64,000 bases of DNA from Pseudogymnoascus destructans. Lineage: Eukaryota > Ascomycota > Leotiomycetes > Thelebolales > Thelebolaceae. Positions within the stretch are counted from its first letter, which is position 1, and every line of letters begins with the position of its first letter. Under the pieces are notes generated by a model. That model saw nothing but the letters and a program-made list of their open reading frames with translations. It was not told where the DNA came from and made no database searches. Below, one piece after another: positions 11,254 through 22,049 of this stretch. The stretch lies in contig NW_020167525.1 in the NCBI RefSeq assembly GCF_001641265.1, positions 1,638,636 to 1,702,635 on the forward strand. The letters are read 5' to 3'. The translations under genes and the position numbers were made by a program.

Positions 11254-13650
11254 ATGTTGAGGGCATGTTGCCGCCCTCGAGTCGGCGCCAGGATTGTATC
11301 CCATGCATTGCCGAATAATGGTTCATCAGCCATTGCTGCTTTTGGTTTGACACGGAGAACCTTAGCAGGGCTGCCTACGGACGCCGCCACAGATGCTCTT
11401 TCATCATCCGCTCAGGCGGCTGGCGGAGCTAATACAATTGGCGCAAAGGAGTTACCATGGATGAAGCAATTCAAAGAGACCCGTAGATTGCCCCAGTCCC
11501 TACTACTCGCGAAATCTGCAGCTAATGTTGGCCTTCCACCTAGTCCAGCGCAACGAATCTCCCTCTTTGAGCAACTTGGCTACCATCGTTAAATCCCCCG
11601 ACAACCATAGCATCGGGAAATCCGTCCGAGTGCAGGGCGCTCTCGGCAATGTACGCAACGTCTCCGGCAAGATGACCTTCGTTCCATTGTCGGATGGAGC
11701 TGCCACCATTCAACTTATTTCTTTGCGAGACAACAGCCCAGACGCCCACAAAATCCTAAAGGCTGCCAGAGCGAACACTCCAGTAGAAGTCGTCGGCACT
11801 CTCCAGTGGAAAAACGTCAAGCCGACAAAGGATGGAAAACAAGAGCCGCCTCAGGCATATGAGCTCTTGATAAACTCTGTGCAGTCACTGAACGACTTCC
11901 CGGCAGATATTCTTCTGGGAGAAGATGCAACATACGGGCCTGAGCTGAGGCATCTGCAAATACGATTCGACGAGACTCTCAAGAAACGCCTCATATTCAG
12001 GAGCGAGGTACTGAAGGGTATACGGACGGCACTGCCAGATTTCCACGAGGTTGAGACGCCTATACTATTCAAATCTACCCCCGAAGGTGCCAGAGAGTTT
12101 CTCGTGCCAAGCCGCACATCTGGGCATGCTTATGCGCTTCCGCAAAGCCCGCAGCAGTACAAGCAGGTACTAATGGCGAGTGGTATCAACAGATATTTCC
12201 AAGTCGCTCGTTGCTTCCGTGATGAAGATCTTAGGGCTGACCGACAGCCGGAGTTCACCCAGGTTAGTACTCCATACCCAGATAGCTGTGCACTTTACTG
12301 ATGTGGTTCAAGCTGGACATGGAGATGGCTTTTACAAATGCCGACGGCGTAATGAAGAGGATGGAAAGCTTTATTGTGGACATGTGGAAACTCAGGCAAA
12401 AGCTATGGGCAGGATCCGATAGAGATGTACCATCGGCCCCTTTTATGCGCATGAAGTATGACAACGCCATGAGGTTCCACGGCGTCGATAAACCGGACCT
12501 TCGTATCAAAGACCTGGTAAGTCTATCAACCCTGTCAATCTGCCTTTTCTGACCCTTCTAGACCTACAGAGTTGAAAGCATAGTTCCGGACAACCTAAAG
12601 AGTATGATTACCTCGCTGGATTACCCCATTGTCGACATCTTCAAAATCAATTTGAACTGTAGCCCAAGGCAAGTGGGTGCCTTTGTGAAGACAATCATGG
12701 ATTCGCCTGAAATGAGTCCGTTCCACGACAACCCTGATGGCGGACCTGGCGTCTTTATCTACGACCCTATGAAGCCACTCGAAGGCCTCGCAGCATTTGG
12801 CCACGAGGGTCTCGAGAGTATAAGGGCGTTTTATGGAGCGGGTGTGGAGGAGCCAGCCAGTTCTGAAGATCAAGCAATTGTAGATAAAATTATGGCCGCT
12901 ACGAATGAAGCGTCCCCTGAGGACCCAGCGCCCGCAACAGAAACCAACACCTGGTCACCACCCACTACACGCGAACCGCTAGAAGAAGGCGATCTCATAA
13001 TCCTCCAAGCGCGCCCCAGAGACGTCAAACTCTCCGGCGGCTCCACATCCCTCGGCCGGCTACGCAGCCACATCTACAAATCCGCCATCGCCGCCGACCT
13101 AATCGACCCCGACCCATCCTTCAACTTCCTCTGGATCGTCGACTTCCCGCTCTTCACCCCCTCCAACACCATCGACCCCGGCCAAGGCGGCACCGCCGGC
13201 TTCTCCTCCACCCACCACCCCTTCACCTCCCCCAAAACCCCCGCCGACGTCGACCTCCTCCACTCCGATCCCCTCCGCGCCGTCGCAGACCACTTCGACC
13301 TCGTCCTCAACGGCGTCGAGCTCGGCGGTGGCTCGCGCCGTATCCACAACGCGCAGATGCAGGAGTGGATCATGCGCGAGGCGCTGCGGATGCCAGAGGC
13401 TCGCCTAGCGGACTTCAAGCACCTGTTTGAGGCGCTGAAGGCTGGGTGTCCCCCGCATGCGGGTATGGCGCTGGGGCTGGATCGGATGGTAGCGGTTATG
13501 ACGGGGACGGAGAGTATTAGGGATGTGATTGCGTTTCCGAAGAATAATAGGGGGGAGGATGTTATGGTGGGGAGTCCGAGTGTGATGACTGAGGGGCAGC
13601 TGGCGACGTATCAGTTGGCGGTGGTGGGGAAGGGGGATGTGAGGAGGTGA
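11254..13650 (+). CDS. msd1: Mitochondrial aspartyl-tRNA synthetase
   Basis: A class II aminoacyl-tRNA synthetase of bacterial/mitochondrial type that charges tRNA-Asp in mitochondria. The best model has exons 11254-11482, 11544-12262, 12313-12516 and 12562-13650 (746 residues). The Arg-rich, hydroxylated N-terminus reads as a mitochondrial presequence. An OB-fold anticodon domain (SVRVQGALGNVRNVSGKMTF) precedes motif 2 (YFQVARCFRDEDLRADRQPE). The bacterial-type AspRS signature HHPFTSPK follows, then motif 3 (GMALGLDRMVAVMTG). The 61-bp first intron (donor GTAGAT, branch CTAAT, acceptor TAG) is my inference. Without it the reading frame breaks at 11580, and a reading of the unspliced sequence keeps sensible protein almost to the break, so the first junction is uncertain. 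The second half uses strongly C-ending codons. Confidence 0.88.
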
Positions 13651-13764
13651 TGGGTATGAGCCAGCTTCGGCGTGTATTTGTTAGACGCATACAACAAACG
13701 GGTTGTAGGGCACGTGTATATTATAATAGATCACTCACATTTCACACAATGTAAAAATAGCATC

Positions 13765-14162
13765 TTATAACGGTCCAAAATACTTCTCCTTCGCCTTCTT
13801 CATACCCCTCTTGTACTCCTCGTCGTCCTCGTCAATAATGCACTCGTCATAAAGCGTTTCAAGTATCTCAATCACGTAATCCTGACAATTCCACTCCGAG
13901 TCTCATTATCGACCTTTGCATCATCTATCACTTTCAGAAACTCTGGGATATCACGCTCGTTCACTTCTCCCACACCGATATTTCGCTTGTGCACGAGTCT
14001 GCTCTCGGGCTCATCCTGAACAGCGCTTTTTGCAAAGGTCCCGTGTTCCCCGCTAACTTCGAAGATGGTCGGTACGTTGCCGTCTCCATCGCCGAGACAA
14101 AGAGCCCAGTGCTCGTAGTTCCCGGTTCCGGCCTCGTACATGGCTATATAGAGGTTCGGCAT
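13765..14162 (-). pseudogene. Small fungal protein, papain-like fold guess, frameshifted
   Basis: The ATG at 14162 opens a frame reading MPNLYIAMYEAG, then HWALCLGDGDG and IFEVSGEHGTF, ending at an early stop at 13872. The continuation of the same protein (WNCQDYVIEILETLYDECII, then GDDEEYKRG-like acidic sequence and KEKYFGPL) lies in another frame and stops at 13765. One missing base near 13893 (after the codons for T-R-S) joins the two exactly. No GT-AG pair fits. The spacing of a His in HWAL and a Cys in NCQDY suggests a papain-like or NlpC-like fold, but I do not recognise a named family. It is either a recent pseudogene or a sequence error. An upstream Lys/Glu-rich frame (14199-14551) might be a 5' exon, but no good splice joins it. 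Confidence 0.6.
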
Positions 14163-14706
14163 GGTTTGGGGTTGAACTACCATATTAAATAAATACAATC
14201 AATCAATTTATATATCCATGATATACTCACATAAATGCAGCCCTTGAGCCTCTTGCACGACAGTTGGTCCCACGGCGGTCGCTCCTTCCCTCGCCGTCTC
14301 AGCCGCCCCTCTTGCTCTTGGGCTGCTCCTTCCCTGGCCTGCTCTTTCCGTTGGTTGTTCCTTCCGTTTGTTGCTCCTTTCTTAGTTTGCTCCTTCTCTA
14401 TCCCGCTCTTTCCGTCGTTCGCTTGTTTCCTTAGCCGCTCTTTCCCATCTGGCATTGATTCCGCGATGACCTTGTATGTCATCCCCCGCACATGGCCCAA
14501 GCTCCAAGCTGCCCCACGCTGCTTAGAAATGCTCTCCAACCCGTCTTTCAAATTCGACTTTCCAATAACTTACATCTAACTTACAAATTAAAATCGCCTT
14601 GTAAACTTACGGTTCTCTCTAATTCTCCTTCATAAGCTCATTATCCACCAACTCCAGCCAAAAAGCCAAAAAGCCAAAAAGCCAAAAAGCCAAACAACCA
14701 CCCATC
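14163..14706. other. Intergenic gap with degenerate CT-rich repeats
   Basis: On the + strand, 14270-14450 is made of loosely repeated GCTCCTTCC/GCTCTTTCCGT-like units. On the minus strand they read as a Lys/Glu/Arg-rich open frame without family resemblance. Just before the oxidoreductase ATG lies an octamer repeat, GCCAAAAA, four and a half copies (14658-14696), in its 5' leader. Confidence 0.5.
14658..14696 (+). repeat. Octamer tandem repeat in a 5' leader
   Basis: GCCAAAAA occurs four times in a row plus a partial copy, ending about 10 bp before the ATG of the quinone oxidoreductase. Confidence 0.85.
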
Positions 14707-15801
14707 ATGGCTACAATGCGCGCAATCGGTACCCCCCGCATCCCCGCTTCCCCTCATCTCACCCCACTAACCCCTTCTCCAGACATCAAAAATGGCAAAG
14801 GTCCCGCCTCCGCCCTCTTTCTCAACTCCTCCGTCCCCAAACCTTCGCCCAAGCCCACTGAGGCCCTCGTGCGCGTCAAGGCCTTTGGGCTGAACCGCAT
14901 GGATCTCCTCCAGCGAGAGGGCAGATACCCACTACCCCCGAACATCAGCTTGATCCTCGGTGTCGAGTTCAGCGGTGTCGTAGAGGAGCTCGGTGCTGAA
15001 GCACAGAATGGGAAGTTTAAGGTTGGAGATGAGGTGTTTGGGCTCGCGTATGGAGGTTTGTATACACATGCTAACCCTCTCCCAGGCGCCTACGCCGAAT
15101 TCCTCACCGTCTCCCCCGCCACCCTCCTCCACAAGCCCAGCACCCTAAGCTGGGAAACCGCTGCCGGAATCCCAGAGACCTTCATGACCGCCACACAAGC
15201 CCTCCACCTGATCGGCGCCTTCAAGCCCGGCGACAGCGTCCTCTGGCACGCCGGCGCTTCGTCCGTCTCGATTGCCGGCATCCAGCTATCCAAGCTCGCC
15301 GGCGCATCAGCCGTCTATGTCACCTCCCGCACTCCGGAGAAGGTCAAGTGGTGCGTTGACACATTTGGCGCCGCTGGCGGTTTCGACACTACCCAGAAAG
15401 GCTGGGGGGACGAAGCACAGAAGGCTACGGGAGAAAAAGGAATCGATGTCATCGTGGACTTTATGGGCGCTTCAACGTTCGCGGATAACCTGAAGGCAGC
15501 GGCAAAGGATGGCCGCATCGCGAACCTGGGACTCATGGGGGGGGTCAACCTGCCTGCCGAGACGAATATCGGCTTATTCCTGGCGAAGAGGCTTAGGTAC
15601 GAGGGAAGCAGTCTGAGGAGCCGCGATGAGAAGTATCAGTCGCAGCTGACGGCAAAGTTGGAGGGGTATTTGGCGGCGTTTGCGAAGGGGGATTTGGAGG
15701 TTAAGGTTGAGAAGGTGTTTGATTGGAAGGATGTGGTTAAGGCGCATGAGTTGCTAGAGGGGAATGGCACGAAGGGGAAGGTGGTTTGTGTTATTAGTTA
15801 G
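14707..15801 (+). CDS. Quinone oxidoreductase, PIG3/zeta-crystallin type
   Basis: An NADPH-dependent medium-chain dehydrogenase/reductase of the TP53I3 (PIG3) type, probably acting on quinones in the cytosol. The open frame is continuous over 364 codons, but two in-frame segments look like introns. The first is 14729-14782 (54 bp, GTACCC, branch CTAAC, CAG); removing it gives the family-typical start MRAIDIKNGKGPAS. The second is 15056-15085 (30 bp, GTTTGT, GCTAAC, CAG); removing it restores the family motif GLAYGGAYAEF. Spliced length is 336 residues, the family norm. The GroES-like half contains VKAFGLNRMDLLQREG. The Rossmann half contains LWHAGASSVSIAGIQLSKLAGA, shortened here to its pattern H-A-G-x-S-x-V. 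No zinc ligands are present, as expected. Confidence 0.92.
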   Translation: MATMRAIGTPRIPASPHLTPLTPSPDIKNGKGPASALFLNSSVPKPSPKPTEALVRVKAFGLNRMDLLQREGRYPLPPNISLILGVEFSGVVEELGAEAQNGKFKVGDEVFGLAYGGLYTHANPLPGAYAEFLTVSPATLLHKPSTLSWETAAGIPETFMTATQALHLIGAFKPGDSVLWHAGASSVSIAGIQLSKLAGASAVYVTSRTPEKVKWCVDTFGAAGGFDTTQKGWGDEAQKATGEKGIDVIVDFMGASTFADNLKAAAKDGRIANLGLMGGVNLPAETNIGLFLAKRLRYEGSSLRSRDEKYQSQLTAKLEGYLAAFAKGDLEVKVEKVFDWKDVVKAHELLEGNGTKGKVVCVIS

Positions 15802-15903
15802 GGGGCTGCTACGTCAAAATTTGATACTCACATTTAAACTCTTGGTATGATGGATAGTTCTTTATTATTTGAAGACTATCATAATCGTATCCGCTCGTCG
15901 TCA

Positions 15904-16470
15904 CTACGGAGCATCAGGATCGGGATTATTACCCCAACTCCGTACCTGTATCCCCTTAGCCGGGGATTGATTCCCATTCGGCTCCAAAGCCAGCACGGTA
16001 ATCTCATTATTCCGTTTCTTCAGGTACATGCCAGGAAGATAAGGCTGCTGGTGAGGACCAATAGTCCAGTACCGACCAAGAATAACGCCATTCACCCACA
16101 CAACACCTTTTGTCCAACCGGGCAGTTCAAGGAAGGTATCACCGGTGCTCTGCTCTTCACATTGAACGAGCCTTTGTAGAAGACTGGCCCGGACATTGCT
16201 GGGTTTTTGAGGTCAGAAGGAGGGTCGTGTGCAGATGGAGGTTTCTCTAAGCTCAACTGGAAATTTTCCTAGTCGAGGAGCACGGCGCCGCCAACTGTTA
16301 CATCCCAACGATCCCCATTCGCTGGTCCGGAATCTCGGATCCATAATTGACGAGGCCCAGGTTCTCGCTGAGGAAACTCCATTCCCAATCGAAGGGCTCT
16401 CATGTATTGATTATTGTCATTTCTTCGTCCTATTTCGTTTGCACAGTTTGCAAAGCAACCATGGTGGTGT
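15904..16470 (-). pseudogene. Decayed C-terminal end of GH35 beta-galactosidase
   Basis: Pieces of one protein read in different minus-strand frames. They are ENLGLVNYGSEIPDQRMG near 16330-16370, then GDVTVGGAVLLD and ENFQLSLEKPPSA around an in-frame TAG at about 16271, then PVFYKGSFNV, and last LELPGWTKGVVWVNGVILGRYW with IGPHQQPYLPGMYL. Together they match the order of the beta-sandwich domains at the C-terminus of eukaryotic GH35 beta-galactosidases (the ENxGRVNYG and GKGxVWVNGxxLGRYW signatures). I count at least two frameshifts (near 16310 and 16160) and one nonsense change where Trp is expected. The catalytic TIM barrel is absent. This is the tail of a lost gene. Confidence 0.85.
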
Positions 16471-16530
16471 ATCTCCCGTAGAACCTCAAAACGCCCCAAA
16501 CGCCCCTCTAACCCCCCACCATGAAAGACC

Positions 16531-16969
16531 TCACTGCCTCCTCTTCCCCTTCCCACTCGCCGCCTTCTCCTTATCAATAAACTCCTTCATAATATCATGC
16601 AGCGCATCGTTCCGCCTCGTAACAAGCAGTACATCATCCGTCGTGACCGTCGAGCGACCAGCGTGCTTCGCGAAACTCTCGAGGTCCTGAGACACGCTTT
16701 CTAGGCAAGTTGTCAGCACAATTCGCCCCTTGCTGGTGATGGGTGTCCAAGGTGGCTTACCGATCTGCGCCCATACCATCTCCGTCAGCGCGCCGATGAA
16801 TTGGGGGGTTGCGTTCACGCCGAGGCGGAGGGTCTCGGCGTCGACGATTTTGCCGATGGAGAACCACAGGGCGGCCTTGAGGCGCTGCGGGTGCGTTAGT
16901 ACTTCAGCCGCATAATGTGAGGATTCTGGTACTTACCTCGCGCGTCTCATCGTCCATATTGTCGGCCAT
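16531..16969 (-). CDS. mhf1: Centromere protein S / MHF1 histone-fold protein
   Basis: MHF1 pairs with MHF2 (CENP-X) as a histone-fold tetramer at kinetochores and with the FANCM-type helicase in fork repair. Three exons (16937-16969, 16761-16884, 16531-16700) join in phase to 108 residues. The gene starts MADNMDDETRERLKAALWF. The histone fold spans about residues 12-95, with helix alpha1 LKAALWFSIGKIVD, alpha2 TPQFIGALTEMVWAQIG-ESVSQDLESFAKHAG and the loop-alpha3 signature RSTVTTDDVLLVTRRND. A Lys-rich tail ends the protein. Both introns have CTAAC or CTGAC branch sites. Length and order fit the family closely. Confidence 0.94.
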
Positions 16970-19813
16970 TGTGGGTCGAGGTGTTGACTGGGAGGAGTGT
17001 CAATTTGGTCGCGCTTTTTCCAGGAGTTGAGAGGGAGACGCGATGTTGGTCCGTGCACCACTTACTTGAACGTCGATGATGCTGGTTGTCTCAACACTTG
17101 CAACAAAGAAACCTAGCTGCACCCTGTACACCAGCCATTGGGATCCCTCACTGTAGTGTCCGATAATAATGGTTATTCTGTTTTGTTCGGTCTTTTAGAG
17201 ATGATGCATCTGAGATGCAAGGTACGGGTACAGGATAGGTGAGATGGTGGGTCGGTGAGTTCTGATCGCCGTTGGGATCGGCGTATATTTGGGTGGCCCT
17301 GAGATGGGAGGTGATGATGATGAACGGTCAATGCGGCTTTGATGAGACTCTCTCACTTGCAGCAGAGGATAGTGATGGCTATGTGAGTGTCAGTTCTTCT
17401 TGGCCATATCGTGCTGCTTGAAACCTCACACCGTTCCTTCTCATCCCATCCGGCCTTGTCATCGTCACTGTGTTTCTGCTCCCTTTGTGTCTCTTCTGCC
17501 CCTCCCTTTATCCACATTCATACTCCCAATATCCATCCACTCACCTCACAGCCAAGGACTGAAAGCTTCAAATGCGTGAAGATTTGTAGTTTGCCTTCCT
17601 ACATATTCCACGGAGGATTGTAGTGCATCCTGTATCCCATCCATGCTCTCCTCCCTCAGGTGCAAATAGCCGCCAACAGATGCAGACTCACATGCCCACA
17701 CTGTTCTGTCATTCCCCTTTCGCTCGTGGCTCCGCTTCTTTGCCTCCCGCTGTCAGCCATCCGCTCCCGCCTTTAGCTGCTCTTGGCTAGCGCCAGGAAC
17801 AACAACTGTTTGCTCTTGCCCCCTTGCTGCCTCCCAGGTCCCCGGTGCTGACGGCCACCATCGCTCCTTCCCCCTATTCGGTCTCTCCACTCCTTGCCCA
17901 CCACTTCTCTTTGTCTCGTCTTTCTCTCATTCCACTCTCTGGGCTTTCTCACAGGATGTGACCCTTTGCATGGGTAGGGACGGAGGGTGTATATCAGCCA
18001 TATGTCAGTCACACTGTGAGATATGTAGAGAGCAGAGTACTCACAGATGTTTTCCAGGAGTAATCAGGGTGGTTCCCATCCCATGGCGGTGGCAACTGTA
18101 TTCCAGAGAGAAAATAAAGACAAAGGAGATGCACATCTAGTACCTAATTCACCAAGCAAGGACCAGAACCACTGCTTTATTCACCCATACCCATGCCAGC
18201 ATGAGGGGTAAGATGTGGCTGATATGGCAGATGGGAAGGGATCTCTTCAGGCTGCTCGCGCTGCCCCATTTCAGCACCTGAATGCAGCATCACCTTTCTC
18301 CATGGAAGCTCCAGAGGATTCCAGCCGCATCAAGAATCCCAAGCATTCCTACACATCACCACTTTCACATGACCTCCACCAACTCGCCACCACCACCGCA
18401 CCCATTGCCAGCTAGGCAAGCCCAAAGAGGCACGGCTCGCCATTTTTGGCTTGAGAGGCCGGGCTTGGGAGAGCAAGTTCAAGCAAGACCAAGCTATCAA
18501 ATGCTAGACATCCCTTCCCATCGCTGCTGATTACCATCTCCTCCTTTCGCCCTGCCCCAGACTGCTTGATGCAAGAGAACATGGGCTGACAAAGGATTAA
18601 GACTGATTAGGTCTGATCATATCCGAGGCAAGATATGTCTCCAGTGACGGCTGGATTGATAGAGGGGAAACGGGCCCGGGCAGGAAGTGGTTGATAGGTG
18701 GTGGCGGCTAACTCAGACCTGCCGGATGACTGACGCCGTGTTCCTGATCGCCATATTGCGGACGCTGTCCTTTGTTTTGGCTTTTTTGATACCCTGGCGC
18801 CCGGTTCGTTGGCAGTGAAACTTCTGTTCCTGGTCAGCGGATGGACGAGGAAGCCAACATATAATATGATCTTGCCTGGGTTCTGTATTTCTGGTGTTGT
18901 GGGAATTCTTGGGTAGGGTTGCCGCCGTGGGAGGATTGCCGCGGGAGGATCAATAAATGAGAACGGATGAGACATACTTGAGAATATCTGCTGCAGGATG
19001 TCTCTAGGAAGCTGGTGCTCTTACGAACTTGCGTCTATATTCTATTCGCTCCTGTGGTCGGGTTCCTATCGGCTATGACGGCGTGAGCAGATATATATTC
19101 GGTATAACGGGGGACGAGAGGACGATTGCTCGTATAAAGCTACGGGAAACAAAGAAGAGATATATACATATATATATACGACATGACGACGGCGAAAGAT
19201 TGTTCGTCTTAAGGATACCAAGAACAAAGAAGAAGAAGGCCATGCCACTCTCGCCGCTCTCGCCGCTCTCGCCGCTGTGCCAACCCCTCTGACGCTCTCG
19301 CCGAGTCCCCTGCGCCCCCGCCCTCCCCCCCGTTTCCTCCCTCCTCGCTAGGCAAAAACGCTTCCACTAGGAAGAACAACCTCGAGACCGCACTTTTCCC
19401 GATCAAGCGATCAAGCAGATTTCTTGTTGTTAATCACTGAAACGGGCTTGGTTCAGTTCTGACCCGCTTGTTTTCTCGGCGAGCCAAACGTTCACAACAC
19501 GCTTCCGCCATTCTAAACGCTTCCGTTTATCATAAACTTTCCTCCACCCCCACAACAACCTTTTCACCTCCTTCACCCCCTTTACTTCTTCACCTCCTTC
19601 ACCCTCTACTTCTTTACCCTTTTTACTTCTTCACCCTTTTTACTTCTTCACTTCATTCACCCTTTTACTTCTTGCCTCTTCGATCACTCGCTCACTTCAT
19701 TCTATTCATCAACACATTGATGCACTCGTTTAATCAATCTTGATCAACTCAAATCAAACCATTCAACTCTCCGGCCTCAATCTTCACGGTTCCTACAATT
19801 TTCACCAGGTACT
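16970..19813. other. 2.8-kb intergenic region upstream of the GPCR gene
   Basis: No gene is supported here. Many short frames exist but none has family resemblance or sound splice structure. Visible features are a short CGCTCTCGC triplication at 19250-19280 and a pyrimidine-rich leader (19555-19700) made of imperfect TTTACTTCTTCACC units just before the receptor ATG. An unrecognised small or non-coding gene cannot be excluded. Confidence 0.4.
19555..19700 (+). repeat. Pyrimidine-rich imperfect tandem repeat, likely 5' leader
   Basis: Units resembling CTTCACCCTTTTTACTT are repeated about eight times with CT-only variation. They lie directly upstream of the GPCR start. CT-rich tracts are common near fungal transcription starts. 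Confidence 0.6.
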
Positions 19814-22049
19814 ATGGCGGTCAAGAAGCTCTTTTTTACAGCTAAAGAGGTTGCTGCTATTCAGTATGCTGAGCGCGTCTCTTCTGTACTATCTGTATTG
19901 GGCTGTTTCTTCGTTATTGCAACGTTCTGTTCAATGAGGATCTTCCGCAAGCCGATCAATCGTCTTGTGTTTTACGCCACCTTTGGCAACCTTGCTACGA
20001 ATGTAGCCACTCTGATCTCCCGCTCCGGAATCTTGGCTGGTGAGAATTCATCACTCTGCCAATTCCAAGCTTTCATTATTCAGATGTGAGTACCCTCGTC
20101 TTTATACTACCATTTCCTATTGCTCCCTCCCAGTTTAGTTCAAACTGGGAGGATAAACTTCTACTCAGATTAGACCTTAATCCGTGCATCCGTATTAACA
20201 CTATTTCTAGGTGCATGCCTGCCGATGCACTCTGGATGTTTTCTATGGCTCTGAATGTGTTCCTCACGTTCTTCTATCAATATGGTGAACCGGAATTCAC
20301 GGCTCTCGAGAAATATTACTTCACCTTCAACTATGGAATTCCGGCTATCCCAGCAGTAGTATTTATGTTGGTTCGGAATGAGGAGCGTGGTCACATTTTT
20401 GGGAATGCTACAGTAAGTTCCCCCTACCCCTCCCCTCCCTCCTCGATTTATATTCTTCTCAAAGCAAACATGTCACCTTCGTTTATGTGGCTAATAACTT
20501 TTTAGCTCTGGTGCTGGGTGACCGTCAAATGGAACGCTCTCCGTATTGCCACCTTCTACGGCCCTGTCTGGTGAGTTTTGGACGCAATTTCTCATTTCTT
20601 TTATTTTTGTTTTCTCTTTCTTCACCCTTTCAACGCGCCTCTGGCGTCGATGCACAGCTTGCTTTGGTTTATTCTCGCTTCCGATCTATTCGGAAGCGAC
20701 TTTGACCCTGCAGCACACTTTTTGTTGTTTGGAATTTTCCCACTGTTGCGAATTTTTTGTTGGTGGACTTATACATGCCCTGATCTACTCCTCCCTTTCC
20801 GATCTGGACCCCAAACCTCGATACACTTGTGAGCATGGGTGTGTCCTATTTTGATAATTGATCGTTTATGTTACTTGTTTTTTATTTATTCTACGGCCAT
20901 ATTTCACTTCAGCACAGTTTTTTCTATTGGTCTTCAACTCCGGACCGAGATTTCGTTTACTCCCACATCGATTCCCCTCATATTTCGGCCATTCTCATTC
21001 TCAACGTTTCCACCTCTTACTAACATCTTGCCCAGGGTAGTTCTTCTTACCACGATGGCTATTTACATCATTGTGGGCAGAATTGTCTTCCAAAACCAAG
21101 CCCGCTTCCGTGAATTGACCGCTCAAGCCTCTAGGAACCAAGCTTCCATGGCCGCCTCCATTGTTGCCAGTCCGTCTGTCCTAGAGCAGGGCCATATTTC
21201 GGTCATCACTGAAGTCGACGTCACTTCGGAACCATGTGCTAACTCCCTCGAGCGCGTCGAATGCATGGAAGGTCTTTCCACTGCCAAGGTTAAGGCCCAG
21301 AAGGAGAAGAAAGAGGTGTCCAGCGCCGACCGCGCCGCGTGGGCCTACCTCAAGTGTGCCCTCCTTTTTTTCACCGCTATGCTCGTTACCTGGGTATGTC
21401 TTCCTCCCTTCCCTCCACTTTCTTTCCTCTGAACTCTTTCTCCCCGCCTTCACACCTCACTATCTTGATCTCTCCCCATTTATTCATGTATACTAATCAC
21501 CACCAGGTCCCGGCTACCAGCAACCGCATTGCGACTTTGATTAATCCAACCCTGGTGTCGTTCGAGCTTAACTTCGTGGAAGCTCTTCTTCTGCCGCTTC
21601 AGGGATTCTTCAACGCCGTGATCTACATCACCATCTCAACCGATGCTTGCAACTATCTGCGCGCCCACTGTAGACGTGTCTTCAGACAGATCTTCATCAA
21701 CCCTTGGAAGCATGCGCTGGGCCTCCCAATCACGATCCCTATGAACAACATTGCACCAGTGATCCCAGGCGCCCCAACCCCACGTTCTCGTTCGGGCAAG
21801 AACAAGCCATCCTCGTACGGCCCCCCTGAGATGGATCCCCAGCGCCCACGTAAAGCTGTCGTCAAGCCTATCCAGCCTGAAGAGATGGAGGAATACCAGC
21901 GTCTGCACAAGGTGCTTAGAATTTCGCCAGAGCCCGGATTCACCGCCGGTAGCAGCAACACTGGGGACGCTGAGGAATACGAGCGTCTTTACAATGCGCT
22001 TAGAATTTCGCAGGAGCCCGGATCCACGGCTATTAGCAGCAACAACTAA
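19814..22049 (+). CDS. cAMP-receptor-like seven-helix GPCR
   Basis: A plasma-membrane heptahelical receptor of the fungal cAMP-receptor-like (Dictyostelium cAR-related) class, signalling through heterotrimeric G proteins. Five exons (19814-20085, 20211-20412, 20506-20570, 21036-21393, 21507-22049) keep phase and give 479 residues. TM1 is SSVLSVLGCFFVIATFCSM, TM2 follows IFRKPINRLVFYATFGNLAT, and TM3 sits around MPADALWMFSMALNVFLTFF. TM4 is YGIPAIPAVVFML, TM5 is FYGPVW joined to VVLLTTMAIYIIVG, TM6 is CALLFFTAMLVTWVP and TM7 is LNFVEALLLPLQGFFNAVIY. The third cytoplasmic loop is long (about residues 205-285). The C-tail contains a duplicated 28-residue unit. The third intron is 465 bp, long for this genome, but the TM5 reading across it is continuous. 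The ligand is unknown. Confidence 0.9.

Noticed and set aside
14199..14551. 5' exon for the small frameshifted gene
   Set aside because: The only donor (GTGAGT near 14230) joins to the wrong phase for the MPNLYIAM frame.
20839..21432. 197-codon frame as a separate gene in the GPCR region
   Set aside because: It is read-through of the third receptor intron into exon 4; the part after 21036 belongs to the receptor.
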